From assembly GCA_001801515.1 (NCBI GenBank), contig MGXX01000077.1:232-19490 (forward strand): a stretch of DNA of 19,259 bases, read 5' to 3'. Numbering within the stretch: the first letter of the stretch is position 1; each line of letters starts with the position of its first letter. Origin of the DNA: Gammaproteobacteria bacterium RIFCSPHIGHO2_12_FULL_38_11. Its GTDB lineage: Bacteria; Pseudomonadota; Gammaproteobacteria; Coxiellales; Coxiellaceae. The translations under genes were made by a program, and so were the position numbers. The notes beneath the pieces are model-generated. The model did no database searches and had not been told where the DNA came from. It saw nothing but the letters and a program-made list of their open reading frames with translations. This document shows, piece by piece, positions 1 through 7,978 of the stretch.

Positions 1-499
1 TTAAAATGGTGGGAATTAAAATTTTCATATAGGTTAAAGCAGTATTACACCGCAATAACCAGCGCAATGAAAATGCATTGATCGCACAGATCACTAGCAT
101 TAACGCAGTCGCTAAAAAATAACCGTTTTCAGTCAATGCGCCACTTTTAAAAGTAAGTGAGGGATGATAAAAACTGGTGTATTGTACAATCGCTTGTACT
201 TCAGTTGGTGGAAGCGCTGCATAACACAACCAAATTACCCAGGAATACATAAAGCCAACCAGAGTACCGTGTGTCATATGTGGAATGCGTGTGCTTGATC
301 CCATGACGGGTAACATTGCAGTGAGCTCGGCGAAAACAAACGCAATGAATATAATGGATAAGCCGGCGATTGCCCACCCCAATAATGCCGAAGGACCTGC
401 AAGAGTGCTTGCATAATATGCGGAAAATAACCAACCCGAACCTAAAATAGCGCTGACAGAAGTGAATAATAACGTGAGGGTTGATACAGATCTTTTCAT
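1..499 (-). CDS. APC-family amino-acid permease, N-terminal part (truncated by window edge)
   Basis: An open frame of 166 codons begins at the ATG whose first base is 499 on the minus strand and reaches the left edge without a stop, so the gene continues outside the window. The protein starts MKRSVSTLTLLFTSVSAILG and has hydrophobic segments at about residues 6-28, 37-60, 80-100 and 127-148. This fits an inner-membrane transporter of the amino acid-polyamine-organocation (APC) superfamily. The early GSGW sequence followed by a small-residue-rich helix, ending in an FAEL stretch, is typical of TM1 and TM2 of these proton-coupled carriers. It is divergent from polA, with 71 bp between the start codons. 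Substrate cannot be told from this part. The family assignment is by pattern recognition; the reading frame itself is unambiguous. Confidence 0.85.
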   Translation of the reverse strand, partial: MKRSVSTLTLLFTSVSAILGSGWLFSAYYASTLAGPSALLGWAIAGLSIIFIAFVFAELTAMLPVMGSSTRIPHMTHGTLVGFMYSWVIWLCYAALPPTEVQAIVQYTSFYHPSLTFKSGALTENGYFLATALMLVICAINAFSLRWLLRCNTALTYMKILIPTIL

Positions 500-570
500 A
501 GAATTGAATCCAATATGATATTATGCGTTTGCCGTTATATCATGTCACACTTTCAAATAGAAGGCTGCCT

Positions 571-3354
571 ATGAATAAGCAATTAATTTTAATCGATGGA
601 TCATCCTATTTATTCCGTGCATTTCATGCGTTGCCACCATTAACGACATCAAAAGGCGTACCGACAGGTGCTATTTATGGTGTTATTAATATGATCAAAA
701 AGTTAATGAACACAACGTCATTTGATTATATTGGCGTTATATTTGACCCAAAGGGAAAAACAGTTCGGCATGCTATTTATCCTGAATATAAAGCAAATCG
801 CAAAACGATGCCTGATGAATTGCGTGAACAAATTGCCCCTTTGTTTGAATTAATTCGCGCTATGGGATTGCCATTAATTATTCAGGATGGCGTTGAAGCC
901 GATGATGTGATTGGCACATTGGCAGTTTATGCTTCAAAACATGGTATAAAAACAGTTATTTCAACCATGGATAAAGACATGGCGCAATTGGTAAATGATA
1001 AAATTACATTAATTAATACGATGAATGATCGCGTTTATGATGACAAAGGTGTGAAAGAAAAATTTGGTGTGGCGCCCAATCAAATTATTGATTATTTGGC
1101 TTTGATGGGCGACACCTCTGATAATATTCCCGGCATTCCAAAAGTAGGGCCAAAAACAGCTGCTTTATGGCTGGAAAAATATGGTTCATTAAATGGGGTG
1201 ATTAAACACGCGTCTGAAATAACAGGAAAAATTGGCGAGAGTTTGCGTGAACATATTAATAATTTAAGCTTGTCGCGACAATTGGTAACCATTGATTGCG
1301 ATGTGAAATTAAATTTAGAATTGGAAAATTTAAAAAAAGGTGAAGCCAATGTCGAGGCATTAAAAACAATATTGACAGAGTTGCAATTTACGAAATGGTT
1401 GAGAGAGTTACAAGAAAAAACCAGCTCGGTTGCTGGCGCAACCGACACTCTTTTACAAAGTGGGTTATCACATTATCACGCAATTCAAGACGAAAAATCA
1501 TTTGAAGCATTTTTTCAGCGATTGGTGAACGCAAAAGAATTTTCGATGGATACAGAAACAACCAGTTTAGATGCGATGCGCGCAGAATTGGTTGGTATGT
1601 CATTTTCTGTTAAAGCGGGGAAGGCGGTTTATATCCCGTTTATTCATAAAAATCCCCCCGGTCCTACGGACCGACCCCCTTTTACAAAGGGGGTGATTGA
1701 TGAACAGTTGGATCGTAATAAGGTACTGAAAAGATTAACGCCATTATTACACGACAAACACAAAACCATCGTTGGCCAAAATTTAAAATATGATTATAAA
1801 GTTTTAAAAAATCAGGGTGTAACAATTACGGCACCCATGCAAGATACGCTATTAGAATCGTATGTGTTAAATAGCGCAAACGCTCGCCATGATTTAGACA
1901 CACTTGCTTTAAAGTATTTAAATAAAAATACTATTAAATTTGAGGATGTTGCTGGAAAAGGTGCAAAACAAATTACTTTTGATTATGTTCCTATTTCTGT
2001 TGCGACAAATTATGCCGCTGAAGATGCGGATGTTGCGTTGCAATTGCATCATACTTTAATGCCACAAATTCTTGCTGAAAAATCCTATGAAAAAGTGTTG
2101 ACGCAAATTGAATGGCCGTTAATGCCGATTTTAGCAAATATGGAATTTACCGGCGTATTAGTTAATGCGGAAAAATTAAAAAAACAAAGTGGTGAATTAG
2201 CGTGCCGCATTAATATATTGCAAAACAAGGCATTTGAACTCGTTGGAAATGAATTTAATTTAAGCTCACCCAAGCAATTACAAGAAATTTTGTTTGATAA
2301 AATGAAATTGCCTGTCTTGAAAAAAACGCCAACGGGCGCGCCATCGACCGATGAAGAAGTGATGCAGGAATTAGCGCTTGATTTTGAATTGCCGAAAGTG
2401 ATTGTGGAATATCGTCAATTATCAAAATTAAAATCAACTTATGCAGATGCATTACCAGCACAAATTAATCCGAAAACCGGTCGCGTGCATACATCCTACA
2501 ATCAAGCGGTCACATCAACGGGACGTTTATCATCAGCGAACCCGAATTTACAAAACATTCCGATTCGCAGCGAGGAAGGTCGTAAAATTCGACAAGCATT
2601 TATTGCACCAACAGGTTGTAAAATTGTTTCGGCGGATTATTCACAAATTGAATTGCGTATTATGGCGCATTTATCCAAAGATCCGGGCTTGTTATCAGCG
2701 TTTGAAAAAAAACAAGACGTGCACGCGGCAACCGCAGCAGAAGTGTTTGGTATTGCATTAAATGACGTGACATCTGATATGCGACGTTCTGCGAAAGCAA
2801 TTAATTTCGGCTTATTATATGGCATGTCGGCATTTGGTTTAGCAAAACAATTGGGTGTTGATCGCAATGAAGCGCAAAAATATATGGACACGTATTTTTC
2901 ACGTTATCCTAATGTGCATCGTTACATGGATGAAGCGCGTGAATTTGCGAAAAAAAATGGTTATGTTGAAACATTATTAGGTCGTCGATTATTTACTCCG
3001 GAAATTAACGCGTCCAATCAAATGCGACGAAAAATGGCGGAACGAGCGGCAATTAATGCACCGTTGCAAGGAACAGCTGCAGATATTATAAAATTAGCGA
3101 TGATATGTGTTGATGAAAAATTACCGCATCATGCAAAAAAAGCGGTGATGATTATGCAAGTGCATGATGAATTGGTTTTCGAAGTACAAACAGATTGTGT
3201 TCCAGAAATTTGCGGTATAATTCAAAACTGCATGGAAAATGCGCTCTCAGAACCCCGAGCGTCAGCGAGGGAAATAGCGCGCGCAGCGACTACGATAGAT
3301 GTACCCTTAGAAATTGCGATAGGTGTTGGTGATAATTGGGATGAGGCGCATTAG
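571..3354 (+). CDS. polA: DNA polymerase I
   Basis: DNA polymerase I removes RNA primers, fills gaps in Okazaki-fragment processing and takes part in excision repair. The 927-aa protein (E. coli about 928) has the usual three parts. The 5' nuclease covers about residues 1-290. The 3'-5' exonuclease keeps its acidic residues in DTETTSLD (D327, E329), VGQNLKYD and YAAEDAD. The polymerase domain has motif A SADYSQIELR (D689), motif B RRSAKAINFGLLYG and motif C VHDE (D866), so all activities look intact. I chose the ATG at 571 (MNKQLILIDGSSYLFRAF) because it matches the family start and has AGAAGG just upstream; an in-frame ATG at 523 would add 16 unrelated residues. Two in-frame insertions, at about residues 361-377 and 894-908, are absent from the E. 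coli protein and look repeat-derived (see separate entries). Confidence 0.98.
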   Translation: MNKQLILIDGSSYLFRAFHALPPLTTSKGVPTGAIYGVINMIKKLMNTTSFDYIGVIFDPKGKTVRHAIYPEYKANRKTMPDELREQIAPLFELIRAMGLPLIIQDGVEADDVIGTLAVYASKHGIKTVISTMDKDMAQLVNDKITLINTMNDRVYDDKGVKEKFGVAPNQIIDYLALMGDTSDNIPGIPKVGPKTAALWLEKYGSLNGVIKHASEITGKIGESLREHINNLSLSRQLVTIDCDVKLNLELENLKKGEANVEALKTILTELQFTKWLRELQEKTSSVAGATDTLLQSGLSHYHAIQDEKSFEAFFQRLVNAKEFSMDTETTSLDAMRAELVGMSFSVKAGKAVYIPFIHKNPPGPTDRPPFTKGVIDEQLDRNKVLKRLTPLLHDKHKTIVGQNLKYDYKVLKNQGVTITAPMQDTLLESYVLNSANARHDLDTLALKYLNKNTIKFEDVAGKGAKQITFDYVPISVATNYAAEDADVALQLHHTLMPQILAEKSYEKVLTQIEWPLMPILANMEFTGVLVNAEKLKKQSGELACRINILQNKAFELVGNEFNLSSPKQLQEILFDKMKLPVLKKTPTGAPSTDEEVMQELALDFELPKVIVEYRQLSKLKSTYADALPAQINPKTGRVHTSYNQAVTSTGRLSSANPNLQNIPIRSEEGRKIRQAFIAPTGCKIVSADYSQIELRIMAHLSKDPGLLSAFEKKQDVHAATAAEVFGIALNDVTSDMRRSAKAINFGLLYGMSAFGLAKQLGVDRNEAQKYMDTYFSRYPNVHRYMDEAREFAKKNGYVETLLGRRLFTPEINASNQMRRKMAERAAINAPLQGTAADIIKLAMICVDEKLPHHAKKAVMIMQVHDELVFEVQTDCVPEICGIIQNCMENALSEPRASAREIARAATTIDVPLEIAIGVGDNWDEAH
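1651..1700 (+). repeat. Palindromic element inserted in frame in polA (exonuclease domain)
   Basis: The segment contains two perfect hairpins in tandem: CGGTCC/GGACCG (1659-1664 with 1668-1673) and CCCCCTTT/AAAGGGGG (1675-1682 with 1686-1693). It is translated as residues 361-377 (NPPGPTDRPPFTKGVID), where E. coli PolA has an unrelated loop. The 14-mer CAAAGGGGGTGATT at 1685-1698 recurs exactly on the other strand at 19156-19169, so this is a dispersed repeat rather than ordinary coding divergence. It resembles in principle the Rickettsia palindromic elements found inside genes. The exact borders are approximate. Confidence 0.7.
3248..3292 (+). repeat. Second probable repeat-derived insertion in polA (near C-terminus)
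   Basis: Residues 894-908 (EPRASAREIARAATT) are extra compared with PolA relatives, in which the final helix passes directly into the conserved DVPL...G.G.NWDEAH end. The DNA is locally GC-rich and partly self-complementary (CCC...GAGCG and GCGAGGG halves), unlike the flanking AT-rich coding sequence. The length is a multiple of three and the true C-terminus resumes in frame. No second copy is visible in the window, so assignment to a repeat family is inference. Confidence 0.5.
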
Positions 3355-3381
3355 AACGGCGGCGAGCCGTTGCATTTTATT
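3355..3381 (+). terminator. Probable polA terminator
   Basis: Directly after the polA stop there is a perfect 6-bp stem AACGGC/GCCGTT (3355-3360 and 3366-3371) with a GGCGA loop, followed by GCATTTTATT. This is a modest intrinsic terminator lying between polA and the convergent ATPase gene. Confidence 0.6.
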
Positions 3382-3387
3382 CGGAGA

Positions 3388-4698
3388 TTAAGCCTCCGCA
3401 GCAAGCATAACAGCGTATAACGGGTACGAAATAATTTTTTCATGCACAGAAAAATTCTGCGTTGAGAAGCGAATGCCATAAGGTGAATCTGGATGTGTGT
3501 TTAAAAATAAATGCATACTTTTAAGTGTGCTGCCTTTTCCGGCTTTTACCTCAATGGGAATAATTTTAGCGTGTTGCTCAATGAGATAATCAATTTCAGC
3601 TTCACTGCCATGTTGATTACGTCGCCAATAATATAGCGCTGCATCTTGACGCGCATTGTGATACGCCAATAATTCTTGGGCAACGAAGCTTTCCGCAATG
3701 GCACCTTTGTTGATAAATGCATTTTCTGTATCCAAAATCCATTCTGTTGGAATAGCGCCTAGTAATGTTTGCGTTAATGCAACATCAACCAAAATTATTT
3801 TAAAATAGTTGGGGTCAGCTTGTGCATTCAATGGAAATCCTTGGGCATGAACCTGTTGCACGCGCGTTGCAATATTCGCTTTTTCCAGCAGAGTCAATGC
3901 AGGTGATAATTCGCGTTTTCGAAAATCACCTGGAATTTTTGAAAATTGAAATTGTTGACCGAGCTGCAAAGCCGCTTCTTTAAAAACATGTTCAACATAT
4001 TTAATTTGTGTTTTTTTCGCATATTTTTCGAAATCTTGTTTGTATGCTGAAATTAAATCATCATGAATGATTTGACATCGCAAATAATTTTTATGATCAC
4101 GCCAGTTTAAAACAGCTTCAGGCATTCCGCCAATGGCAATATATTCTCCAAATAAACGCAGTGCTTTTTCATGATTCGCACTTTGAAAAGATTTGTGTGG
4201 ATCATGATTTAAAATAGCATCCACCAAAAAATTTTCATTCAATGCCCATAAAAATTCTTTAAAGGACATTGGGTAAGCATGTAAAAACTGCACGCGTCCA
4301 ACAGGAACACCTACTTGCTCAATAGCAAATTCTAATAATGATCCTGCAGCAATGACATGTAATTCAGGCATTTTTTCGTAAAAATAACGCAACGCCAAAA
4401 GTGCGCGTGGACAAACCTGTATCTCATCTAAAAATAATAATGTTTCACCTGGCGTAATGTTTTTACGTAAAAACACTTGTAAATCTACGAGAATTTCTTT
4501 TGGATCTAGGTTTTTTGAAAAAAATGAACTGAGTTCGGACTGCTCTTCAAAATTAAGTTCAATGAAACTGGGAAATGTCTCACCCAATTGACGAACAGCG
4601 CTGGTTTTGCCGACTTGTCGCGCGCCGCGAATAATGAGTGGTTTACGAGAATCGCTTTTTTTCCAATCTATCAAATAGTTAAGAAGTTCTCGTTTCAT
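3388..4698 (-). CDS. AAA-family ATPase with C-terminal DUF4143 domain
   Basis: A 436-aa protein of the ATP-binding AAA_14/DUF4143 family, which is widespread and often horizontally mobile; its cellular role is not established. The Walker A motif GARQVGKT lies at residues 25-32 and the Walker B motif LLFLDEIQ includes D91 and E92, so nucleotide binding and hydrolysis look possible. A sensor-like AAGSLLEF follows. The C-terminal part carries EAEIDYLIE and IPIEVKAG, the arrangement seen in the nuclease-like fold of DUF4143. Length and both domains look complete. The gene is convergent with polA across 33 bp and has no operon partner. A second, divergent family member lies at 13404-14543. Start: ATG at 4698 gives the usual short N-terminus before the P-loop. 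Confidence 0.9.
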   Translation of the reverse strand: MKRELLNYLIDWKKSDSRKPLIIRGARQVGKTSAVRQLGETFPSFIELNFEEQSELSSFFSKNLDPKEILVDLQVFLRKNITPGETLLFLDEIQVCPRALLALRYFYEKMPELHVIAAGSLLEFAIEQVGVPVGRVQFLHAYPMSFKEFLWALNENFLVDAILNHDPHKSFQSANHEKALRLFGEYIAIGGMPEAVLNWRDHKNYLRCQIIHDDLISAYKQDFEKYAKKTQIKYVEHVFKEAALQLGQQFQFSKIPGDFRKRELSPALTLLEKANIATRVQQVHAQGFPLNAQADPNYFKIILVDVALTQTLLGAIPTEWILDTENAFINKGAIAESFVAQELLAYHNARQDAALYYWRRNQHGSEAEIDYLIEQHAKIIPIEVKAGKGSTLKSMHLFLNTHPDSPYGIRFSTQNFSVHEKIISYPLYAVMLAAEA

Positions 4699-4861
4699 TT
4701 TTGGTCGCCAGTAACGGTTGTTTTATTATTATTTTGGTTGAAATTAACGGTAACTGCAAGATGTTTTTGGTTGAAAATCAAGATATGCGTGGTAGGGTTG
4801 GTTAAAAATCGCGAATTCCTTTTAGAATAAATAGTATCTTTCTCCATTGAGATACAAAACG

Positions 4862-4890
4862 GCAACAGGCAAGCGAAGCTTGCCTGTTGC
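4862..4890 (-). terminator. Strong hairpin, terminator of the 4894-5778 gene
   Basis: A perfect 13-bp stem (4862-4874 with 4878-4890) with a 3-nt loop lies 3 bp beyond the stop of the minus-strand gene. On that strand it is followed by CGTTTTGT, and on the plus strand by GTTTTAG, so it could end transcription in both directions. The upstream spacer (4699-4861) holds two direct copies of TTTTGGTTGAAA (4732-4743 and 4765-4776) but no gene that I can support. Confidence 0.75.
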
Positions 4891-4893
4891 GTT

Positions 4894-5778
4894 TTAGTTG
4901 CGTGTTAGTTGTTCAGTAGGTGGAACATAAGTTGATAATCCGTTTTGGTCTCTTGTGATTTCAAAAAATCTCAGCTGTATGTTTCTGGCGAGTTCATCAG
5001 TGCTATTGAGTGATAATTTATTTGATTGAAGATTAAGATGAACAAAACGAATGATCTCGTCTATTTTTTCTTTTGTGGCTGGTGTCTGCCCATCAAGCAT
5101 CGCTTTAAGAATGGAGAGTTGCAGCAATTCAACTTTATTAGCAATATACATTTTCATATTGTCGGTGTTTAGTAATACGTCGATTCTTGTTTTTTGCATA
5201 GCAGGGGTTTTTTTTATTAATGCCATGATATAAGGAAGAACCAGTTTTGTTTTTATCGCAGCGGTAAGATAACTTTTCAAATTACGTACGTTAGATGAAA
5301 TAGCTTCTACGGTGGCGTGAGACTGCTTTTTTTCTTCAAAAAAAATAAAAGGTAGCACACTTATTTCATTGAATGCTAAGTCTGGCGTGATATGCGTCGC
5401 ACCTTTGCATGTATCTTCAAAAAAAACGTTTCGCGGGCCTGTTTTCCGTAATTCAGAGATAACATCTCTGATCACATCGACTTTGTTTTCAGAGGAAATA
5501 TTACCTAAAAGACAAAGATAATAATGGATTAAATCACTCGTTTCGCTCAACGTCCTATCTGGATTGTGCTCTAACCGAGCGATTTTCTCTGCAAAAGCCG
5601 CTGCGAGAGGATTCCAACGTAAGTCGAGTTCCCTATTTTCTGCAGGTGATCTATTTTCTTTTTGTTCTAGCCTAGAAGCGCATTCTTCAATGCCAGATTT
5701 TTTTGGCGCTTCAGGAGACATTGCTGTTGGGAATGTACCGATTTGATTAACGGGTGTACTGAGTTGTGATTCAGGCAT
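4894..5778 (-). CDS. Hypothetical soluble protein, 294 aa
   Basis: I do not recognise this protein. It starts at the ATG at 5778 behind a good ribosome-binding site (AGAGGA, 8 nt spacing) and ends 3 bp before a strong hairpin terminator, so it looks like a real single-gene unit. It has no signal peptide and no convincing membrane span. The first 60 or so residues are polar, rich in Pro, Ser and Glu and probably disordered (MPESQLSTPVNQIGTFPTAM onward). From about residue 65 it appears mostly alpha-helical, with conserved-looking hydrophobic spacing. A TATAAA-like -10 lies about 30 bp upstream of the start. A polar N-terminus and helical body with no known domain is common among lineage-specific proteins of intracellular Legionellales, some of which are secreted effectors; that is only a possibility here. 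Confidence 0.65.
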   Translation of the reverse strand: MPESQLSTPVNQIGTFPTAMSPEAPKKSGIEECASRLEQKENRSPAENRELDLRWNPLAAAFAEKIARLEHNPDRTLSETSDLIHYYLCLLGNISSENKVDVIRDVISELRKTGPRNVFFEDTCKGATHITPDLAFNEISVLPFIFFEEKKQSHATVEAISSNVRNLKSYLTAAIKTKLVLPYIMALIKKTPAMQKTRIDVLLNTDNMKMYIANKVELLQLSILKAMLDGQTPATKEKIDEIIRFVHLNLQSNKLSLNSTDELARNIQLRFFEITRDQNGLSTYVPPTEQLTRN

Positions 5779-5850
5779 AGCGACATTCCTCTTTAATTTT
5801 TGATTTCTTTATACTACACGGGGAAAGTTAAGGGAATATTAAATTATTAC

Positions 5851-6020
5851 CTGATATTCGGCTGTAACATAATATTGCGAATAAGGCTGATGTTCCCGTC
5901 TCTTTTGAAGCGCGTAGAAACAGGATGTTTCGGGACCGCGCCATGGATGGCGCATTTTTCGCGCGTAAAAAGAGACGGGCATCAGCCTTCGCAATATTAT
6001 GTTACAACCGAATATGCATG
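5851..6020. mobile_element. MITE-like palindromic element at the 3' end of glmS
   Basis: Two long inverted arms, about 5854-5914 and 5960-6015, match closely; for example ATATTCGG(C/T)TGTAACATA is followed by shared AATATTGCGAA and CCGTCTCTTTT sequences. They enclose a core with a perfect hairpin GCGCCAT-GG-ATGGCGC (5938-5953). The 9-mer AATTATTAC is present on both sides (5842-5850 and 6021-6029), which is what a 9-bp target-site duplication would look like. There is no transposase gene, so it would be a non-autonomous element. The short open frames that cross it on both strands are translations of the repeat. Because the hairpin lies beyond the glmS stop it may also act as a transcription stop. 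Confidence 0.7.
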
Positions 6021-6025
6021 AATTA

Positions 6026-7840
6026 TTACTCAACCGTCACCGATTTTGCCAAATTTCTCGGCTGATCAATGTCCGTACCTTTTAAAACAGCGATATGATA
6101 AGCCAGTAATTGCAGCGGAATGGTGTAAGCAATTGGCGCGATAAAATCAGGCATTGCCGGCATGGCAATATGCGTTACATTATTATCAAATCGATTGGCA
6201 GGCGCATTGGATAACACAAACACTTGTCCACCGCGCGCTTGAATTTCTTGGATATTCGATGCCAACTTTTCAAATAATTTATTGTCGGGGGCGATCACAA
6301 TCACGGGCATTGCTTCGTCTATTAAGGCAATCGGACCGTGTTTTAATTCACCCGCAGCATACGCTTCCGCATGAATGTAGGAAATTTCTTTTAATTTTAA
6401 TGCGCCTTCTAATGCAATTGGATAATATTCTCCACGCGCAATAAATAAAGTATGTTGTTTATGTGTAAATTGTTTTGCAATTTCTTGAATGCGTTCGTCT
6501 AATTGTAATAAATCTTTTACCAGCTTTGGTAATAATTGTAATGCTTTAATTAAATCGTCTGTGTTTTCTTTCGTTAATGCCAGTGTTAATAATGCAAGCC
6601 CGGTTAATTGCGCTGTGAATGTTTTTGTTGCAGCCACACCCACTTCTTTTCCGGATCGTGTGATAAACAATAAATCAGATTCACGGGATAAACTGCTTTC
6701 TGCCACATTGCAAATAGCCAGAACATGACTACACCCTAATTTTTTTGCATGGCGCGTTGCGGCTAAGGTATCTGCCGTTTCACCGGATTGTGAAATAGCG
6801 ATAAATAAAGTGTCAGCTTCCATAACACTATCGCGATAACGAAATTCGCTTGCCACTTCCACTTGCGTTGGTACTTTTGCAATGGATTCTATCCAGTACC
6901 GCGCAACCATTCCGGCATTATAACTGGTTCCGCAAGCGACAATTTGTACGCGTTTTATGGCGGATAATATCGTATTCGTATTCGGTCCTAAAATATCAGA
7001 CAGCTTATTGTCGGATGTTAAACTATATCGCAGTGTTTCTGCGACCGCTTCAGGTTGATCGCTGATTTCTTTTAACATGTAGTGCGTGAAATTGCCTTTG
7101 CTTGCTGCATCGACTTCCGATGTGCATTCGTGAATTGCGCGTTGCACTGTTTCACCGTTAGCATTTTTAATGTGAACTTCGGCACGCGAAATAGCCGCGA
7201 TATCCCCTTCGTCTAAATAAATAAATTTTTGTGTCACAGACAATAAGGCGAGTGGGTCTGAGGCAATAAAATTTTCACCAATGCCTAAACCAATAACCAT
7301 AGGGCTACCACAGCGAATGGCATAAATAGTATCGGGTGTTTTTTTTGATAAAATACAAATGGCAAAAGCGCCTTTTAATTGTCGTGCTGTTTTTTGTAGC
7401 GCCTGCATCATGTCGTTTTCTGTTGCGCAGTTTGAATGTAATAAATGCACAAAAACTTCCGTGTCTGTTTCTGACTCAAAAATATAATTTTGTGTAATTA
7501 AAGCTTTTCGGAGTTCTTGATAGTTTTCGATAATGCCATTATGAACAACGCTGATTTCTTCTTTTGATGTGTGGGGGTGTGCATTGATTTCGTTGGGGCG
7601 GCCATGCGTTGCCCAACGCGTGTGGGCGATACCGATTTGCCCGAAAAGAGGGGTGTCACTTAATACTTTTTCTAATGCAGCCACTTTGCCATGGACACGT
7701 TTGCGTAAAATATCGTTTGTTGTTTGATCTAAAATCGCAACACCCGCTGAATCATAACCGCGATATTCCAGACGCTTTAATCCCTCGATTAGAATCGCTT
7801 CGATTTGACGTTCAGCTATCGCTCCAACAATTCCACACAT
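6026..7840 (-). CDS. glmS: Glutamine--fructose-6-phosphate aminotransferase (isomerizing)
   Basis: GlmS makes glucosamine-6-phosphate from fructose-6-phosphate and glutamine, the committed step to UDP-GlcNAc for peptidoglycan and LPS. The protein is 604 aa. It starts MCGIVGAI, so removal of Met exposes the catalytic Cys of the class-II glutaminase domain; HTRWATHG and the NGIIENY motif follow. Two SIS sugar-isomerase domains make up the C-terminal half (GTSYNAG, SQSGETADT, EGALKLKEISY), and the end NLAKSVTVE is the family's classic C-terminus. I placed the start at 7840, not at an in-frame ATG 42 bp upstream, because Cys must be residue 2. The gene is divergent from tkt, and its stop codon lies inside the possible target duplication of the adjacent palindromic element. 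No GlmS-type leader structure was recognised. Confidence 0.97.
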   Translation of the reverse strand: MCGIVGAIAERQIEAILIEGLKRLEYRGYDSAGVAILDQTTNDILRKRVHGKVAALEKVLSDTPLFGQIGIAHTRWATHGRPNEINAHPHTSKEEISVVHNGIIENYQELRKALITQNYIFESETDTEVFVHLLHSNCATENDMMQALQKTARQLKGAFAICILSKKTPDTIYAIRCGSPMVIGLGIGENFIASDPLALLSVTQKFIYLDEGDIAAISRAEVHIKNANGETVQRAIHECTSEVDAASKGNFTHYMLKEISDQPEAVAETLRYSLTSDNKLSDILGPNTNTILSAIKRVQIVACGTSYNAGMVARYWIESIAKVPTQVEVASEFRYRDSVMEADTLFIAISQSGETADTLAATRHAKKLGCSHVLAICNVAESSLSRESDLLFITRSGKEVGVAATKTFTAQLTGLALLTLALTKENTDDLIKALQLLPKLVKDLLQLDERIQEIAKQFTHKQHTLFIARGEYYPIALEGALKLKEISYIHAEAYAAGELKHGPIALIDEAMPVIVIAPDNKLFEKLASNIQEIQARGGQVFVLSNAPANRFDNNVTHIAMPAMPDFIAPIAYTIPLQLLAYHIAVLKGTDIDQPRNLAKSVTVE

Positions 7841-7917
7841 AAGACCGCTTCCATGGTTTAATCTAGGTTTAAAAAAAAACACATCTTATCATCAGAGGCC
7901 CGTTAAGAAAATAACTT

Positions 7918-7946
7918 TTGATGCGTGTGACACTTCGCGTTATCAT
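7918..7946 (+). promoter_or_regulatory. Sigma70-type promoter for tkt
   Basis: TTGATG (7918-7923), a 17-nt spacer and TATCAT (7941-7946) place a likely transcription start near 7953, about 25 nt before the tkt ATG. It lies in the divergent glmS-tkt spacer. AGGA about 10 nt before the start codon serves as ribosome-binding site. No equally good promoter was seen in front of gap or pgk, so this one probably serves tkt-gap-pgk. Confidence 0.6.
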
Positions 7947-7978
7947 ACGTTCCTTCGATAAACTAGGAACGCAACACT

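Noticed and set aside
201..434. 77-codon open frame on the minus strand
   Set aside because: It is an alternative frame of the permease gene that runs from 499 to the left edge; the permease frame is open throughout and gives clear transmembrane segments.
523..570. Upstream ATG extending PolA by 16 residues
   Set aside because: The extra residues do not belong to the family, and the ATG at 571 has both the expected N-terminus and a ribosome-binding site.
5800..6033. Two small overlapping open frames on opposite strands
   Set aside because: Both are translations of the palindromic element; near-mirror sequence on the two strands explains their similarity.
7841..7882. Upstream ATG extending GlmS by 14 residues
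   Set aside because: GlmS needs Cys as residue 2 for catalysis, which fixes the start at 7840.
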